Shown here: one piece after another, positions 7,679 to 17,553 of the stretch
Position numbering within the stretch: the stretch's first letter is position 1
How the letters are laid out: the number at the start of each line of letters is the position of its first letter
Position numbers and translations under genes: made by a program
From: Verrucomicrobiota bacterium
GTDB taxonomy: Bacteria > Verrucomicrobiota > Verrucomicrobiia > Opitutales > Opitutaceae
Assembly: GCA_023428905.1 (NCBI GenBank)
Contig: JAEYWP010000030.1
Span: 124,001 to 188,000 of the forward strand
DNA: 64,000 nucleotides
Reading direction: 5' to 3'
The notes under the pieces: model-generated
The model's database searches: none
What the model was told of the DNA's origin: nothing
What the model saw: the letters and a program-made list of their open reading frames with translations, nothing else

Positions 7679-9109
7679 ATGGTGAACGGCGAACGCGCCT
7701 CGCAGCTCGGCCAGCTCCTCCCCCCCGAGGCGCTGCATCCGGCCGCGCGCCGCGCGGCCGACCTCTCCGCGGCACGCGGCGAGGCTTGGGCGGTGGGTGT
7801 TTCGGGCGGCGCGGACTCCCTGGCTCTCCTCGGCCTTCTCCTGGCGCACTGGCCCGGGCAGGCTGCGAACCTCAGGGTGCTGCACTTCAACCACGCGTTG
7901 CGCGGTGCCGAAAGTGAGGCCGATGCGGATGCGGTGCGCGCATTGGCGGCGGACCTCGGGCTTAGATTCGCATGTGAGCGCTGGGAAACGCGTCCACCCC
8001 AGCCCGGGGAAGACGAGGCGCGGCGTGCACGCTGGTCATTCTTTTCGCGCGCCCTCCACGACGCTCCCGTTGCCGCCCTGTTTCTCGGCCACAATCTGGA
8101 GGACGTGGCGGAAACGCAATTGATGCGCCTGGCCCGTGGCGCCTCCGCGGCTGGCTTGGCCGCGCCGCGACCCGTGCGCCCATGGGAAGACCGGCATCAG
8201 GTGATCCGGCCGCTGCTGACCGTGTCGCGCGAGCGTCTCCGCGGCGCACTGACGCAGGTGGGCGTTTCCTGGCGCGAGGATTCCAGCAACACGACGGATC
8301 ACTATCTACGAAACCGGATTCGCCACCACGTCCTGCCAGCTTGGCAGGCGGCGGCAGGCTCCTCCGCGCTGGATGGCGCCGGGTTGACGCGGGACTTGCT
8401 CGAGGAGGACGACGCGTGCCTCGCCTGGTGTGTGGCGCAACTGGGCATTGATCTGAACGCGGGTACGCTCGATCTCCGGCCGCTCGAGGGTAAACCCATC
8501 GCGTTGTGGCGGCGCGTGCTTCGTCAGTGGCCACCTCTTGGTGCACTGGCCCGCGCCGGGTTCGAACAGGTAATCGCGGCCGCACTGAGCGGAGCGGGCC
8601 GCGTCAGCGCGGGCACCCGCGTGGTGGAGGTGCGTTCCGGCACGCTCCGGTTGCTTCCCCCCGATCTGGACCGGACGCCTTGGGGGCCGCTCGCCCTCTC
8701 CATCCCTGGCCAGATCGACCTCCCCAGTGGCGCCCGATTGGCCGCGGCCTGGCATCGAGAGGCCGTCCAGGTTTTCCGCCAAACGAGGGCCGTCCGAGAC
8801 ATCGACCCGTGCAGCGAGGCGTGGCTTCAGGGGGAATCGGGGCCCCTTCAGATCCGTGGGTGGCAGCCGGGCGACCGCTACCGACCGCTCGGTGCGCCCG
8901 GCTCAGCCAAGCTGCAGGATCTCTTTATCAACCGAAAGATTCCGGAAGATGAACGTCATCTTCGCCCCGTGGTCTGTGCTGCCGACGGCCGCATCCTTTG
9001 GGTTCCGGGACTTCCGCCTGCAGAGGACTCCAAACTGACCGATGACAGTGTAACGGCGGTTCAATTGACTTATAGTACCGGAACTATCACCGTGCGAAAC
9101 CAGTCTTAA
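7679..9109 (+). CDS. tilS: tRNA(Ile)-lysidine synthetase
   Basis: 476 aa ATP-dependent enzyme that modifies C34 of tRNA(Ile) CAU to lysidine, essential for decoding AUA. The PP-loop is GVSGGADSLALL (Ser42-Ser47). LHFNHALRGAESEADAD and FLGHNLEDVAETQLMRLARG follow in the catalytic domain, and the C-terminal substrate-binding domain contains GWQPGDRYRPLGAPG and KLQDLFINRKIP. The start at 7679 places the PP-loop about 40 residues in, normal for TilS. ftsH begins 10 nt after the stop, the classic tilS-ftsH pairing seen in many bacteria, and the two are probably cotranscribed. Confidence 0.95.
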   Translation: MVNGERASQLGQLLPPEALHPAARRAADLSAARGEAWAVGVSGGADSLALLGLLLAHWPGQAANLRVLHFNHALRGAESEADADAVRALAADLGLRFACERWETRPPQPGEDEARRARWSFFSRALHDAPVAALFLGHNLEDVAETQLMRLARGASAAGLAAPRPVRPWEDRHQVIRPLLTVSRERLRGALTQVGVSWREDSSNTTDHYLRNRIRHHVLPAWQAAAGSSALDGAGLTRDLLEEDDACLAWCVAQLGIDLNAGTLDLRPLEGKPIALWRRVLRQWPPLGALARAGFEQVIAAALSGAGRVSAGTRVVEVRSGTLRLLPPDLDRTPWGPLALSIPGQIDLPSGARLAAAWHREAVQVFRQTRAVRDIDPCSEAWLQGESGPLQIRGWQPGDRYRPLGAPGSAKLQDLFINRKIPEDERHLRPVVCAADGRILWVPGLPPAEDSKLTDDSVTAVQLTYSTGTITVRNQS

Positions 9110-9119
9110 TCCCCTCATA

Positions 9120-11132
9120 ATGTCCGATCCCAGAAACGACAAGAAACGGCGCCCGTTGAAGAATCTCCCCCCGGAACGGTTTCAGCCAAAAGTACTCCTG
9201 ATCTGGCTGTCTATCGTCGCGGTGGTGCTTGCGCTGTTTTACCTGCCCAATGGCAAACCTCAGGCCACTGCGGTGCTCAAGATTCACGAAGTGGTGGAGC
9301 GGGCCGAGCGTGGCGAAGTGCAGGAAGGACGTATCCGCAACGACGGGTCAGGCGGCCGCGACTGGGTGGTCATCACTGGAGCGACGAAGGAACCGGTGCT
9401 TCAGGCTGAACAGGGCCCGGCCAAGACTTTCCGCGCTTCGGGGCGGTTGACCGAGGCCAATCTGGAGCGGCTCCAGAAGACGGGTGTTTTCACGGAGGAC
9501 CCAGCCACGACCCTGTTTGGCACCATCCTCGCGCAGGTCGTTCCTTTCATCCTCATCATCGGACTGCTCTATTTCCTGTTCGTCCGGCAGCTCCGCAACG
9601 CGGGGCGCGGCGCACTGAACTTCGGCAAGAGCCGCGCCAAGCTGCTCACCCGCGATCGCGATAAGCTCACGTTTTCCGACGTGGCAGGTTGCGATGAAGC
9701 CAAGGAGGAGGTCGCCGAGGTCGTCGAATTTCTCAAGGACCCGAAAAAGTTCACCAAGATGGGGGGCAAGATCCCGAAGGGCATCCTCATGGTGGGCCCC
9801 CCGGGTACCGGTAAGACCCTGCTCGCCAAGGCAGTCGCCGGCGAGGCGGACGTTCCCTTCTTCTCCATCAGCGGCTCCGACTTCGTTGAAATGTTCGTTG
9901 GCGTCGGCGCCAGCCGCGTGCGCGACATGTTCGAACAGGGCCGCAAGAATGCCCCGTGCATCATCTTCATCGACGAAATCGATGCGGTGGGCCGGCAGCG
10001 CGGAGCGGGTCTCGGTGGCGGCAATGACGAGCGCGAACAGACGCTGAACTCGCTCCTCGTTGAGATGGACGGCTTCGACACGACCGAGGGCGTCATCATC
10101 ATCGCAGCCACCAATCGTCCCGATGTGCTGGATCAGGCCTTGCTTCGCCCGGGCCGCTTTGACCGGCAGATCTATGTGGATCTGCCGGACCTGATCGGCC
10201 GCGAGCAAATCTTGCGCGTCCACGCCCGCAAGATTGCGCTGGCCGACGATGTTGACCTGAGCGTGATCGCCCGCGGAACGCCCGGCCTTTCCGGTGCGGA
10301 ACTCGCCAATCTGCTGAATGAATCGGCCCTCCTGGCCGCGCGTCGCAACAAGAAGAAGGTCGAGATGATCGACGTCGACGAGGCGCGCGAAAAGGTGCAG
10401 TTCGGCCGCGAGCGCCGGCGCATCATGGACGACGAGGACAAAAAGATCGTCGCGTATCACGAAGCCGGCCACGCGCTGGTGCAGGCGGTGATCGACGACG
10501 GTCATCTCCCGGTCCATAAGGTCACAATTATTCCGCGCGGTCGTAGCCTTGGCAGCACCATGTTCATCCCGAAGAAGGACATGTACAACTACGCCAAGCG
10601 CCGCATGCTCAACCAGCTCGCGGGTTTGATGGGTGGCCGCATCGCCGAGGAAGTGGTCCTGGGCGACATCACCAGTGGCGCCTCGGGCGATATCAAGCAG
10701 GCCACCAAGCTCGCGCGCCACATGGTGTGCGACTGGGGTATGAGTCCGCTGGGTCCCGTCGCTTATGGCGATAACCAGGACACGGTGTTTCTCGGCCGCG
10801 AGATTACCCGCAATGAAAACTTCAGCGAGGAAACCGCCCGCCGCATCGATATCGAGGTGCACAAGGTGATCGACGAACAGTATGGGCGCGCCAAGGCCAT
10901 CATTCTTGAGCGCCGTACCGCGCTCGACAAAATCGCCGACGCCCTCCTCGAATACGAGACGATCGACGGCAAGCACGTGCTCGAAATCCTCGAACATGGA
11001 GAAATCCGGTCGCCGGTGCTCGGCACCGCTGTGATGAGCCCACGTTCAGACGACAAGGGCGGTAACAAGAAGCCCGCTGACGCCCCTGCGTCCCACCCGC
11101 TCGGTGGCGCACCAGCGCCGACGCCGGCCTGA
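9120..11132 (+). CDS. ftsH: ATP-dependent zinc metalloprotease FtsH
   Basis: 670 aa inner-membrane AAA+ protease that removes misfolded membrane proteins and regulatory proteins. Two membrane segments (about 22-42 and 138-158) flank a short periplasmic domain. The AAA module has Walker A GPPGTGKT (226-233), Walker B IIFIDEID, the pore motif [11 protein letters not shown] and the second region of homology [16 protein letters not shown]. The peptidase zinc site is HEAGH (447-451). A Pro/Ala-rich tail ends the protein. It lies 10 nt downstream of tilS. A perfect terminator hairpin follows 19 nt after the stop, so the tilS-ftsH unit ends here. Confidence 0.97.
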   Translation: MSDPRNDKKRRPLKNLPPERFQPKVLLIWLSIVAVVLALFYLPNGKPQATAVLKIHEVVERAERGEVQEGRIRNDGSGGRDWVVITGATKEPVLQAEQGPAKTFRASGRLTEANLERLQKTGVFTEDPATTLFGTILAQVVPFILIIGLLYFLFVRQLRNAGRGALNFGKSRAKLLTRDRDKLTFSDVAGCDEAKEEVAEVVEFLKDPKKFTKMGGKIPKGILMVGPPGTGKTLLAKAVAGEADVPFFSISGSDFVEMFVGVGASRVRDMFEQGRKNAPCIIFIDEIDAVGRQRGAGLGGGNDEREQTLNSLLVEMDGFDTTEGVIIIAATNRPDVLDQALLRPGRFDRQIYVDLPDLIGREQILRVHARKIALADDVDLSVIARGTPGLSGAELANLLNESALLAARRNKKKVEMIDVDEAREKVQFGRERRRIMDDEDKKIVAYHEAGHALVQAVIDDGHLPVHKVTIIPRGRSLGSTMFIPKKDMYNYAKRRMLNQLAGLMGGRIAEEVVLGDITSGASGDIKQATKLARHMVCDWGMSPLGPVAYGDNQDTVFLGREITRNENFSEETARRIDIEVHKVIDEQYGRAKAIILERRTALDKIADALLEYETIDGKHVLEILEHGEIRSPVLGTAVMSPRSDDKGGNKKPADAPASHPLGGAPAPTPA

Positions 11133-11151
11133 GGCGGTTGACCTCTTTGAA

Positions 11152-11181
11152 ACCCGGAGCCCGGCGGCTCCGGGTTTTTTT
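11152..11181 (+). terminator. Intrinsic terminator after ftsH
   Basis: Perfect 10-bp stem ACCCGGAGCC / GGCTCCGGGT with loop CGGC, then a run of seven T residues. It marks the end of the tilS-ftsH unit and separates it from the aminotransferase gene. Confidence 0.9.
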
Positions 11182-11238
11182 GTGCCGGTGAACTGGTGCG
11201 TTGCGCCAGCCGGCCCGGTGCGGTGCACTGGACGCTCC

Positions 11239-12507
11239 ATGTCATCGCTGCCCCCTGCCATTCCCTTTTCCGCGCTTGGACGTCGGGCTTCCCCGCCGAC
11301 GATTGCGCGGTTGATGACGCTGGTCCTCGAAACGCCAGGGCTTCTGTCCCTGGCCGCGGGCTTTACCGACAATGCCACGCTTCCCAAGGCGGGCGTTGGG
11401 GGTCTGGTCGCGGGACTCTCCTTACCGGAGGCAAACCCCGAACCGCTGCAATACGGCACCAATCAGGGCAGGGTAGGGTTGAGGCGGATCCTTGGGGGGC
11501 GCTTAGCGGCGCTCGAGCCCAGCCTCGATCCCGAACAGCTTGCGCGTTCGACCCTCGTGACCAACGGCTCCCAGCAAGCGTTGTACCTTGCCGTGCAGGT
11601 GCTGTGTGACGCGCGGGACATCGTCTTGGTCGACCGACCGAGCTACTTTGTTTTCCTGGAGATGCTCGCCGGCCTGGGGGTGCAGGTCCGCACCCTGCCG
11701 ACCGATTCCAACGACGCTCTGGAGTTGGGGGCCACGGCTGCACTCCTCGAGGAGCTTCGTCGCACGGGCGAGGCGGCGCGGGTGCGAGCCGTTTACCTGG
11801 TCAGCTATTTCTCGAACCCGACCGCGCAGTCCCTTTCCCTGGAACGGAAGCGCGGCTTGGGCGTTCTCCTCGAACGGCATGGCCTGCGTGTCCCCGTGTT
11901 GGAAGACGCAGCCTATCGCGAGCTGTATTTCAGTACGCCCGCAGACGCGCCGAGTGTGCTTTCTCTTCCCGAGTGGGCGTCCTTCCCACGCCTGTACCTT
12001 TCGACTCTCACCAAACCCTTCGCCACCGGACTCAAGGTGGGTTTCGGCATCTGCACCGACCAAACCTGGCTGGAAAAGATGCTCCATGTGAAAGGGCATC
12101 ACGACTTCGGGACAGCCAACTTCAACCAGGCGGTGCTGGAAGCGGCGTTGCGTGGCGGAGAGTACGATCGGCAACTCAGCCACGTCCGCACCGCGTACGC
12201 CCGCAAGATGGAGATACTCCACCGTGCGCTGGAAGAAAACGGCCTGCCTGCGTTGGGCTGGCGCTGGGAAAAACCAGGGGGTGGGCTCTACCTCTGGCTC
12301 CGGGGCCCAGCCCACGCCGACACCCGACTCGACGGCACGCTCTGCCGCGCTTGCCTGGGCGAGCGCGTCATCTATGTGCCCGGCGATCTCTGTTTTGGAG
12401 ACGCTGCACCTCTCAACTATGCGCGCCTCAGTTTTGGCGTCCTAAACGAAGATCAGTTGGAAGAAGCGGCCCGCCGCTTCTGCCGCGCCGTGCGTCGCTC
12501 GACGTAA
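11239..12507 (+). CDS. PLP-dependent aminotransferase, class I/II (2-aminoadipate aminotransferase-like)
   Basis: 422 aa fold-type I aminotransferase resembling the LysN/2-aminoadipate and MocR aminotransferase group. It has the N-terminal LLSLAAGFTDNATLP, the cofactor-binding turn TNGSQQALYLAVQVL, VDRPSYFVFLEML, YLVSYFSNPTAQSLS, PVLEDAAYRELYF and the predicted PLP lysine in STLTKPFATGLKVGFG. No helix-turn-helix domain precedes it, so it is the enzyme form rather than a MocR regulator. The substrate amino acid cannot be read from sequence. The ATG at 11239 places the conserved core at the usual distance; upstream in-frame sequence includes the ftsH terminator and is not coding. It stands alone between two terminators. 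Confidence 0.85.
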   Translation: MSSLPPAIPFSALGRRASPPTIARLMTLVLETPGLLSLAAGFTDNATLPKAGVGGLVAGLSLPEANPEPLQYGTNQGRVGLRRILGGRLAALEPSLDPEQLARSTLVTNGSQQALYLAVQVLCDARDIVLVDRPSYFVFLEMLAGLGVQVRTLPTDSNDALELGATAALLEELRRTGEAARVRAVYLVSYFSNPTAQSLSLERKRGLGVLLERHGLRVPVLEDAAYRELYFSTPADAPSVLSLPEWASFPRLYLSTLTKPFATGLKVGFGICTDQTWLEKMLHVKGHHDFGTANFNQAVLEAALRGGEYDRQLSHVRTAYARKMEILHRALEENGLPALGWRWEKPGGGLYLWLRGPAHADTRLDGTLCRACLGERVIYVPGDLCFGDAAPLNYARLSFGVLNEDQLEEAARRFCRAVRRST

Positions 12508-12607
12508 GCGAGAGGAGCGGCCCGTGCGTGGCTGCATCAGTTTTTCGTATATGCCATGCTTCGGGCATGACAGACTGGAATCGGTAAGTGGTTTGATGAC
12601 AGATACG

Positions 12608-12613
12608 TATAAT
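12608..12613 (+). promoter_or_regulatory. Possible -10 box upstream of ugd
   Basis: A perfect TATAAT lies in the 227-bp gap before ugd, which is visibly more AT-rich than the flanking genes. No convincing -35 hexamer lies 16-18 bp upstream. If used, it gives a leader of about 115 nt. A small CATGC/GCATG hairpin with a TTCGG loop lies just upstream, near 12557-12571. Confidence 0.3.
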
Positions 12614-12734
12614 GCCTATGTCCGGGTCTGCCATTAGCAAACCAGCCGTTAGGGGTCTACCTGAGCCCGCAATAGGACAAAAACAAACTTGGATAGGCCA
12701 AAGCGAACGGGCAACGTACGGGCCCCTTTAGACT

Positions 12735-14093
12735 ATGAAAATTTGTTGCATTGGTGCTGGTTACGTGGGCGGCCCGACGATGGCGATGATCGCCCTCAAG
12801 GCCCCCGATATTCAGGTCACAGTCGTCGATATGAACGCGGCGCGAATCGCTGCCTGGAATTCCGACACGCTGCCGGTTTACGAGCCGGGGCTTGAAGACG
12901 TGGTGAAACAGCGCCGGGGAAAGAATCTCCATTTCTCGACAGACGTCGCCGGCGGAATCAACGCTGCCGACATCATCTTTGTGGCGGTCAACACCCCCAC
13001 CAAAACTTACGGTGTAGGTGCCGGCCGGGCAGCCGACCTGCGTTACATCGAGTCCGTCGCGCGCACGATCGCCGACGTCGCCACGGGGCCCAAGATCATC
13101 GTCGAGAAGTCCACCATCCCGGTGAAAACCGCGGAGGCGATCAAAGAGATCCTCAGCGCCAACACGCGGGGCATCAAGTTCTCGGTCCTTTCCAATCCGG
13201 AGTTCCTCGCCGAGGGCACCGCCGTGGCCGACCTGATCAGCCCGGACCGTGTGCTGATCGGCGGCGAGCGCACGCCGGATGGTGACGCCGCAGTGAAGTC
13301 CCTGGTGGAGGTGTACGCACGGTGGGTCCCGCGCGACCGCATCATCACCACCAATCTGTGGTCGTCAGAACTCTCGAAGCTGGTGGCCAATGCCTTCCTC
13401 GCGCAGCGCATCTCTTCGATCAACTCGATCTCCGCACTCTGCGAAGCTACTGGCGCGGACGTGGATGAAGTGGCGAATGCAATCGGCAAGGACAGCCGCA
13501 TCGGTCCGAAATTCCTCAAAGCCTCTGTCGGTTTCGGCGGCTCGTGCTTCCAGAAGGACATCCTCAACCTGGTGTATCTCTGCCAGCACTTCGGCCTGCC
13601 CGAAGTTGCCGCCTATTGGGAGCACGTCGTTCAGATGAACGACTACCAGAAGAAGCGCTTCAGCGGCCGGATCGTGCGCACGCTCTTCAACACCGTCGCG
13701 GACAAGCGCATCGCGGTCTTTGGTTTTGCGTTCAAGAAGGACACCAACGACACCCGCGAATCCGCCGCGATCAATGTGTGCCGCGACCTCCTCGCGGAGC
13801 ACGCCAATGTCGTGGTCTACGATCCAAAGGTCCCGTCCGACGAGATCGTCTCCGACATCCTGGGCAAGGGTGGCAGCAACCCGCGCCTGAGCGTCGCCCA
13901 GTCGGCTTATGAAGCCGCCGCCGGTGCCCATGCGATCGCGATCGTGACTGAGTGGGATGAGTTTAAAACCCTCGACTACGCCAAGATTTACGCCGCCATG
14001 CCGAAGCCCGCCTTCCTCTTTGACGGACGCAACATCGCCGACTTGGCGAAGTTGCGCGAGTTGGGCTTCCGCGCCTTCGGCATCGGCAAGTAA
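12735..14093 (+). CDS. ugd: UDP-glucose 6-dehydrogenase, animal-type
   Basis: 452 aa NAD-dependent enzyme oxidising UDP-glucose to UDP-glucuronate. The Rossmann motif is [18 protein letters not shown], and the catalytic cysteine is Cys271 in [18 protein letters not shown]. The C-terminal UDP-binding domain has [56 protein letters not shown] and the overall length match the animal/plant UGDH subtype, rather than the shorter 390-aa type common in Enterobacteria. UDP-glucuronate feeds acidic polysaccharides, so the product could supply the glycan cassette at 23-46 kb, although the genes are not linked. A terminator follows 24 nt after the stop. Confidence 0.95.
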   Translation: MKICCIGAGYVGGPTMAMIALKAPDIQVTVVDMNAARIAAWNSDTLPVYEPGLEDVVKQRRGKNLHFSTDVAGGINAADIIFVAVNTPTKTYGVGAGRAADLRYIESVARTIADVATGPKIIVEKSTIPVKTAEAIKEILSANTRGIKFSVLSNPEFLAEGTAVADLISPDRVLIGGERTPDGDAAVKSLVEVYARWVPRDRIITTNLWSSELSKLVANAFLAQRISSINSISALCEATGADVDEVANAIGKDSRIGPKFLKASVGFGGSCFQKDILNLVYLCQHFGLPEVAAYWEHVVQMNDYQKKRFSGRIVRTLFNTVADKRIAVFGFAFKKDTNDTRESAAINVCRDLLAEHANVVVYDPKVPSDEIVSDILGKGGSNPRLSVAQSAYEAAAGAHAIAIVTEWDEFKTLDYAKIYAAMPKPAFLFDGRNIADLAKLRELGFRAFGIGK

Positions 14094-14117
14094 GACTGAT
14101 TTTTTGCCATAACACGC

Positions 14118-14160
14118 CAGCCGTGTTTCGCCGCTCACCCGGCGGGACACGGCTGTTTTT
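14118..14160 (+). terminator. Intrinsic terminator after ugd
   Basis: Nine-bp outer stem CAGCCGTGT / ACACGGCTG (14118-14126 with 14147-14155) followed by TTTTT. The loop contains a further CGCCG/CGGCG pairing that could extend the structure. Confidence 0.8.
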
Positions 14161-14246
14161 CTTGGGCCGCAGCGTGCGCGCCGGGGGCCGGACCGGGTTC
14201 GCCGTCGCCCGTCGCGTTGCACAGGACGCGCAACCCTCTCCCGCCG

Positions 14247-15401
14247 TCAAAGGCCGAGTGACGTCTTGTAGAGCCGGGGCACTCGCTTTGTCACCGAGCA
14301 GAGTGTCTCCCAGGGGATGGTGTCAGCCCACCGACTGAATTCCCCAATCGTGATCTCCGCTCCCTGCTGGCGCCCGACAAACACCGCCTCGTCACCACGC
14401 GTGATCTCCGGCACATCGGTCACGTCGACGATCGTCTGGTCCATCGTGACACGGCCGAGCACCGGGCAGCGCACCCCTCGCACCAGCACGCAGGCGCGGT
14501 TGCTAGCCGCGCGGGGAATGCCATCCCCGTACCCCGCGGTCAGCACCGCAACGCGCGAATCGCGCGCCAGGGTGTGGGTGCGTCCATAGCTGATGGTCGT
14601 GCCGCCCGGCAGTGTCTTCACCAGGCCAACGCGTGCCCGAAAGCTGAATACGGGCTCGGTGTGCACTTGGGCGAGGAGCGAATTGGGGTGGGGCAGGATG
14701 CCGAACTGGAGAAGCCCGATGCGCACGGCGTTGAAGGGGCCCGCCCCTTCGAGCGTCTCGAGGCCGGCGCTGTTGTCGGCATGGATAAAAAGTCCGGTCG
14801 GCGTACCGCCCCGAAAGCGTTCCAGCGCGCCGAGAAACCGCCGGCGCTGCTCGGCAGTAAAGGCGGGGTCGTCATCCGGACTGCAGAAATGCGTGAACAC
14901 GCCCGCCAGGGAAACGTGGGAGGCGTCGAGAATGGCCGCGTGCAACGCTTCCGCCTCCTCGTGCCAAACGCCCAGGCGGCCCATCCCGGTGTCGATCTTG
15001 AGGTGGACGGAAACGGGGCGGCCGCTGGCCTGACCCACGGCATTGAGGCGCTGGACCTCGTCGAACGTGGAGACGGTTGCGATCAGATCATACTCCGCGA
15101 CGTACGGGTCCTCCTCGGGAAGGAGCGGACTCAGCAGGAGGATGGGCCAGCCCGGGCCGATTTCACGCAGCGCGGCGGCCTCCGCTAGGTTGGCCACGGC
15201 AAAGAGATCCGCGCCGGCGTGCATCAGGCGCGCCGCCGTTTGCGGTAGACCGTGTCCGTAGGCGTCCGCCTTCACCACCGCCACATAACGCATGTGCGGG
15301 GGCAGGGAGGCGCGGATCAGGCGCAGGTTGCGTTCAAGCGCGGCGAGGTCGATTTCTGCCCAGCAGCGCAGGGGGAGGCGAGAGGCGGCGTGCAAGCTCA
15401 T
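14247..15401 (-). CDS. alr: Alanine racemase
   Basis: 384 aa PLP enzyme that makes D-alanine for peptidoglycan. The PLP lysine is Lys44 in VAVVKADAYGHGLPQTA. The second catalytic base is Tyr291 in TAGYGDGIPR, and VTMDQTIVDVTDVP and HLKIDTGMGRLG are further family signatures. Its ATG overlaps the tsaB stop in an ATGA junction (15398-15401), which fixes the start and indicates translational coupling. The tsaB-alr pairing fits the known clustering of tsa genes with alr in other bacteria. Confidence 0.96.
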   Translation of the reverse strand: MSLHAASRLPLRCWAEIDLAALERNLRLIRASLPPHMRYVAVVKADAYGHGLPQTAARLMHAGADLFAVANLAEAAALREIGPGWPILLLSPLLPEEDPYVAEYDLIATVSTFDEVQRLNAVGQASGRPVSVHLKIDTGMGRLGVWHEEAEALHAAILDASHVSLAGVFTHFCSPDDDPAFTAEQRRRFLGALERFRGGTPTGLFIHADNSAGLETLEGAGPFNAVRIGLLQFGILPHPNSLLAQVHTEPVFSFRARVGLVKTLPGGTTISYGRTHTLARDSRVAVLTAGYGDGIPRAASNRACVLVRGVRCPVLGRVTMDQTIVDVTDVPEITRGDEAVFVGRQQGAEITIGEFSRWADTIPWETLCSVTKRVPRLYKTSLGL

Positions 15402-16066
15402 GAAGGCGCGCGATGGATTTGCGGCGTCCAGGTCTGGTAAACAGGTTCTTCGTGGAGAAAGGCGTCAGGCTCGGCGGCATCGCGAAGCAGCGGCACGTTC
15501 TCGAGGCGCGCGAGCGCGCTGATCGCGTCGTACGCCACAATGGTGAAAGCGGGGGGCGCCTTGCTCCAGAAACGGAAATCCGCAGGCATCAGCAGCGGAC
15601 CGTTCAGGTCCTCGGGCCGGACCCGTTGGAGCGGTCCGCTGCGGCCTTCCGGCGTCACCGACACGCGGTGCCACGTCTCGCGCCGGGCATCCGCGATCAC
15701 GGTGAAGGCGCCGACGCGTCCGCCGTTGCGCTCCGTGGCTGCCACCAGCTCCAGGCTGCCGTAGGCGTAACAGCGCCGGTCCCTGAGCACGCGCCAGGTA
15801 CGGAGCGCCACCGCGGCCGTCCGGATGCCGAGCACAGATCCGGGCCCGTCGCAAAAAACGAACGCCTGGACCGAGTCCAGCGTCTCACCGGCGGCGGCCA
15901 GGGCGCTCTCCGCAGCTTCAAAAAGGCCCACGCCGGACTCCTCCCGGGACTCCGCCTGCACAAGAGACCGGTTTGGCCGCAGCACGCCGGCCTGGATTCG
16001 GGTAGACGCCGTGTCCAGCACGAGGAGGACGGGATGCTCGGACAGCAGCTGGCGGAGGGTGCGCAT
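15398..16066 (-). CDS. tsaB: tRNA threonylcarbamoyladenosine biosynthesis protein TsaB
   Basis: 222 aa YeaZ-type member of the ASKHA fold that partners TsaD and TsaE in making t6A37 in ANN-decoding tRNAs. Recognisable parts are LLVLDTASTRIQAGVL at the N-terminus and the conserved VFCDGPGSVLGIRTAAVALR, the TsaB equivalent of GPGSFTGLR; YGSLELVAA follows. It is shorter than TsaD and lacks its metal-binding histidines, as expected. The protein is somewhat divergent, but the GPGS block and length support the call. It overlaps alr by 4 nt and diverges from tig. Confidence 0.83.
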   Translation of the reverse strand: MRTLRQLLSEHPVLLVLDTASTRIQAGVLRPNRSLVQAESREESGVGLFEAAESALAAAGETLDSVQAFVFCDGPGSVLGIRTAAVALRTWRVLRDRRCYAYGSLELVAATERNGGRVGAFTVIADARRETWHRVSVTPEGRSGPLQRVRPEDLNGPLLMPADFRFWSKAPPAFTIVAYDAISALARLENVPLLRDAAEPDAFLHEEPVYQTWTPQIHRAPS

Positions 16067-16206
16067 TGGGGGACGGGGAGCCTCGCCGGCCGCACGGGGG
16101 AATTCAACGCCAGAGACAGCAGCGCGGGCTCGGAATCCGGCATTGACCGCGGCTGCGGACGTTCCGTAGGTTGGCCAATTCCCAAATCGAACCGGTCTCT
16201 TTCCAC

Positions 16207-17529
16207 GTGAACATCGAAATCAAAGACGTCTCCGAAACCCGCAAGAACCTCGTTGTCTCGCTCGAAGCGAGCGAAGTTGCTGCCGAACACAAGGCCACCG
16301 TTGCCGAGTTCGCCAAGATGGCGCGGCTCCCGGGTTTCCGTCCCGGCAAAGCGCCGGCTCACCTTGTCCAGAAACACTACGGCAAGGACATCACCGAGGA
16401 ATTCAAGCAGCGCGTGGTCAACAAGGCATACCGCGGTGGGCTCGAGCAGTCGAAGCTCGATGTGATCACGATCACCAATGCCGAACCCGGTGCGATCGAG
16501 GACGGCAAGGACGCCTCCATCTCTTTCACGGTCGACGTGCGGCCGAGCTTTGAACTCCCGACGTACACCGGCCTCGAGACCAAGGTCGGACCGGTGGAGC
16601 CGACCGACGCCGAGGTCGATCAGGTGATCGAGGGCCTGCGCACGGAGCGCGCCGACTTCAAGGTGGCGGAGCGTGCGTCGCAGAAAGGTGACTACGTCAA
16701 GCTGGCCTACGAGGGCACCGTGGAGGGAAAGCCGATCCTCGAGCTCGCGCCCGACAAGCAGGTGTACGGCAAGGTCCCGCAGACGTGGGAAGAGGTGCAG
16801 GGTGAGCAGGAAGGCCTGATCCCCGGTCTCGGCACCCAGCTCGCCGGACTGGCAAAGGGCGACAAGAAGGATGTCACCGTCACGTTCCCCGCGGAGTTCA
16901 GCGCTGTGCCCGCCCTCGCAGGCAAGCAGGCCGTTTATGCGGTCGAGGTGCAGGAGGTCCGCGAGCGCGTGCTGCCCCCGCTGGACGAAGAGTTTTTCAA
17001 GGCCCAGCAGGTCGCAACGATCGACGAGCTGAAGACCAAGGTCCGCACGAATCTGAAGGGCCGCAAGGAATACGAAAACCGCCAGGGCCAGCGCCGGCAG
17101 GTCACCGAAGCCCTCCTCAACGCCGTCACCTTCTCCGTCCCGGAGAGCCTGGTGCAGGAGGAGACCCAGTCCGTGCTGCGCAACTTCATCGAAGAAAACA
17201 TGCGCCGCGGTGTGCCGCAGGAGAGCTTTGAGAAGGACAAGGAGCAGCTCATCGCCAGCGCCAAGACCGCTGCCGAAGCGCGCGTCAAGAGCCGCCTCAT
17301 CCTCGCCAAGATCGCCGAGCAGGAGAAGATCAACGTCTCCGAGCGCGACATCGACGCCTTCATCTATCGCGAGGCGATGATGAACAACGTTCGCCCCGAC
17401 AAAATCGTGAAGGACCTCAGCAAGGACCGTGAGCGTCTGCGCGCGGTGCAGCAGTCCATCATTTTCGACAAGGCCCTTGATTTACTGGTCTCCAAGGCTA
17501 CGGTCACGACAACCGAACCGAGCGCTTAA
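16207..17529 (+). CDS. tig: Trigger factor
   Basis: 440 aa ribosome-bound chaperone and prolyl isomerase. The ribosome-binding signature is GFRPGKAPAHLVQKHYG in the N-terminal domain. The FKBP-like PPIase domain (about 150-245) contains GDYVKLAYEGTVEGKP and LIPGLGTQLAGLAKGD, and a long helical C-terminal chaperone domain follows. I prefer GTG at 16207 (MNIEIKDVSETRK), which matches the normal trigger factor N-terminus; a TTG at 16171 would add 12 unconserved residues. clpP begins 24 nt downstream, so tig-clpP form a unit. A TTGACC hexamer at 16143 is a possible -35 element, but its -10 partner is weak. Confidence 0.95.
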   Translation: MNIEIKDVSETRKNLVVSLEASEVAAEHKATVAEFAKMARLPGFRPGKAPAHLVQKHYGKDITEEFKQRVVNKAYRGGLEQSKLDVITITNAEPGAIEDGKDASISFTVDVRPSFELPTYTGLETKVGPVEPTDAEVDQVIEGLRTERADFKVAERASQKGDYVKLAYEGTVEGKPILELAPDKQVYGKVPQTWEEVQGEQEGLIPGLGTQLAGLAKGDKKDVTVTFPAEFSAVPALAGKQAVYAVEVQEVRERVLPPLDEEFFKAQQVATIDELKTKVRTNLKGRKEYENRQGQRRQVTEALLNAVTFSVPESLVQEETQSVLRNFIEENMRRGVPQESFEKDKEQLIASAKTAAEARVKSRLILAKIAEQEKINVSERDIDAFIYREAMMNNVRPDKIVKDLSKDRERLRAVQQSIIFDKALDLLVSKATVTTTEPSA

Positions 17530-17553
17530 CGACCACGTAACCAAGGGATTTCT

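Noticed and set aside
9071..9089. Near-palindrome ATAGT-ACCGGA-ACTAT upstream of ftsH as an operator or -10 box
   Set aside because: It lies inside the tilS coding end, has only 5-bp arms, and no -35 hexamer is correctly spaced.
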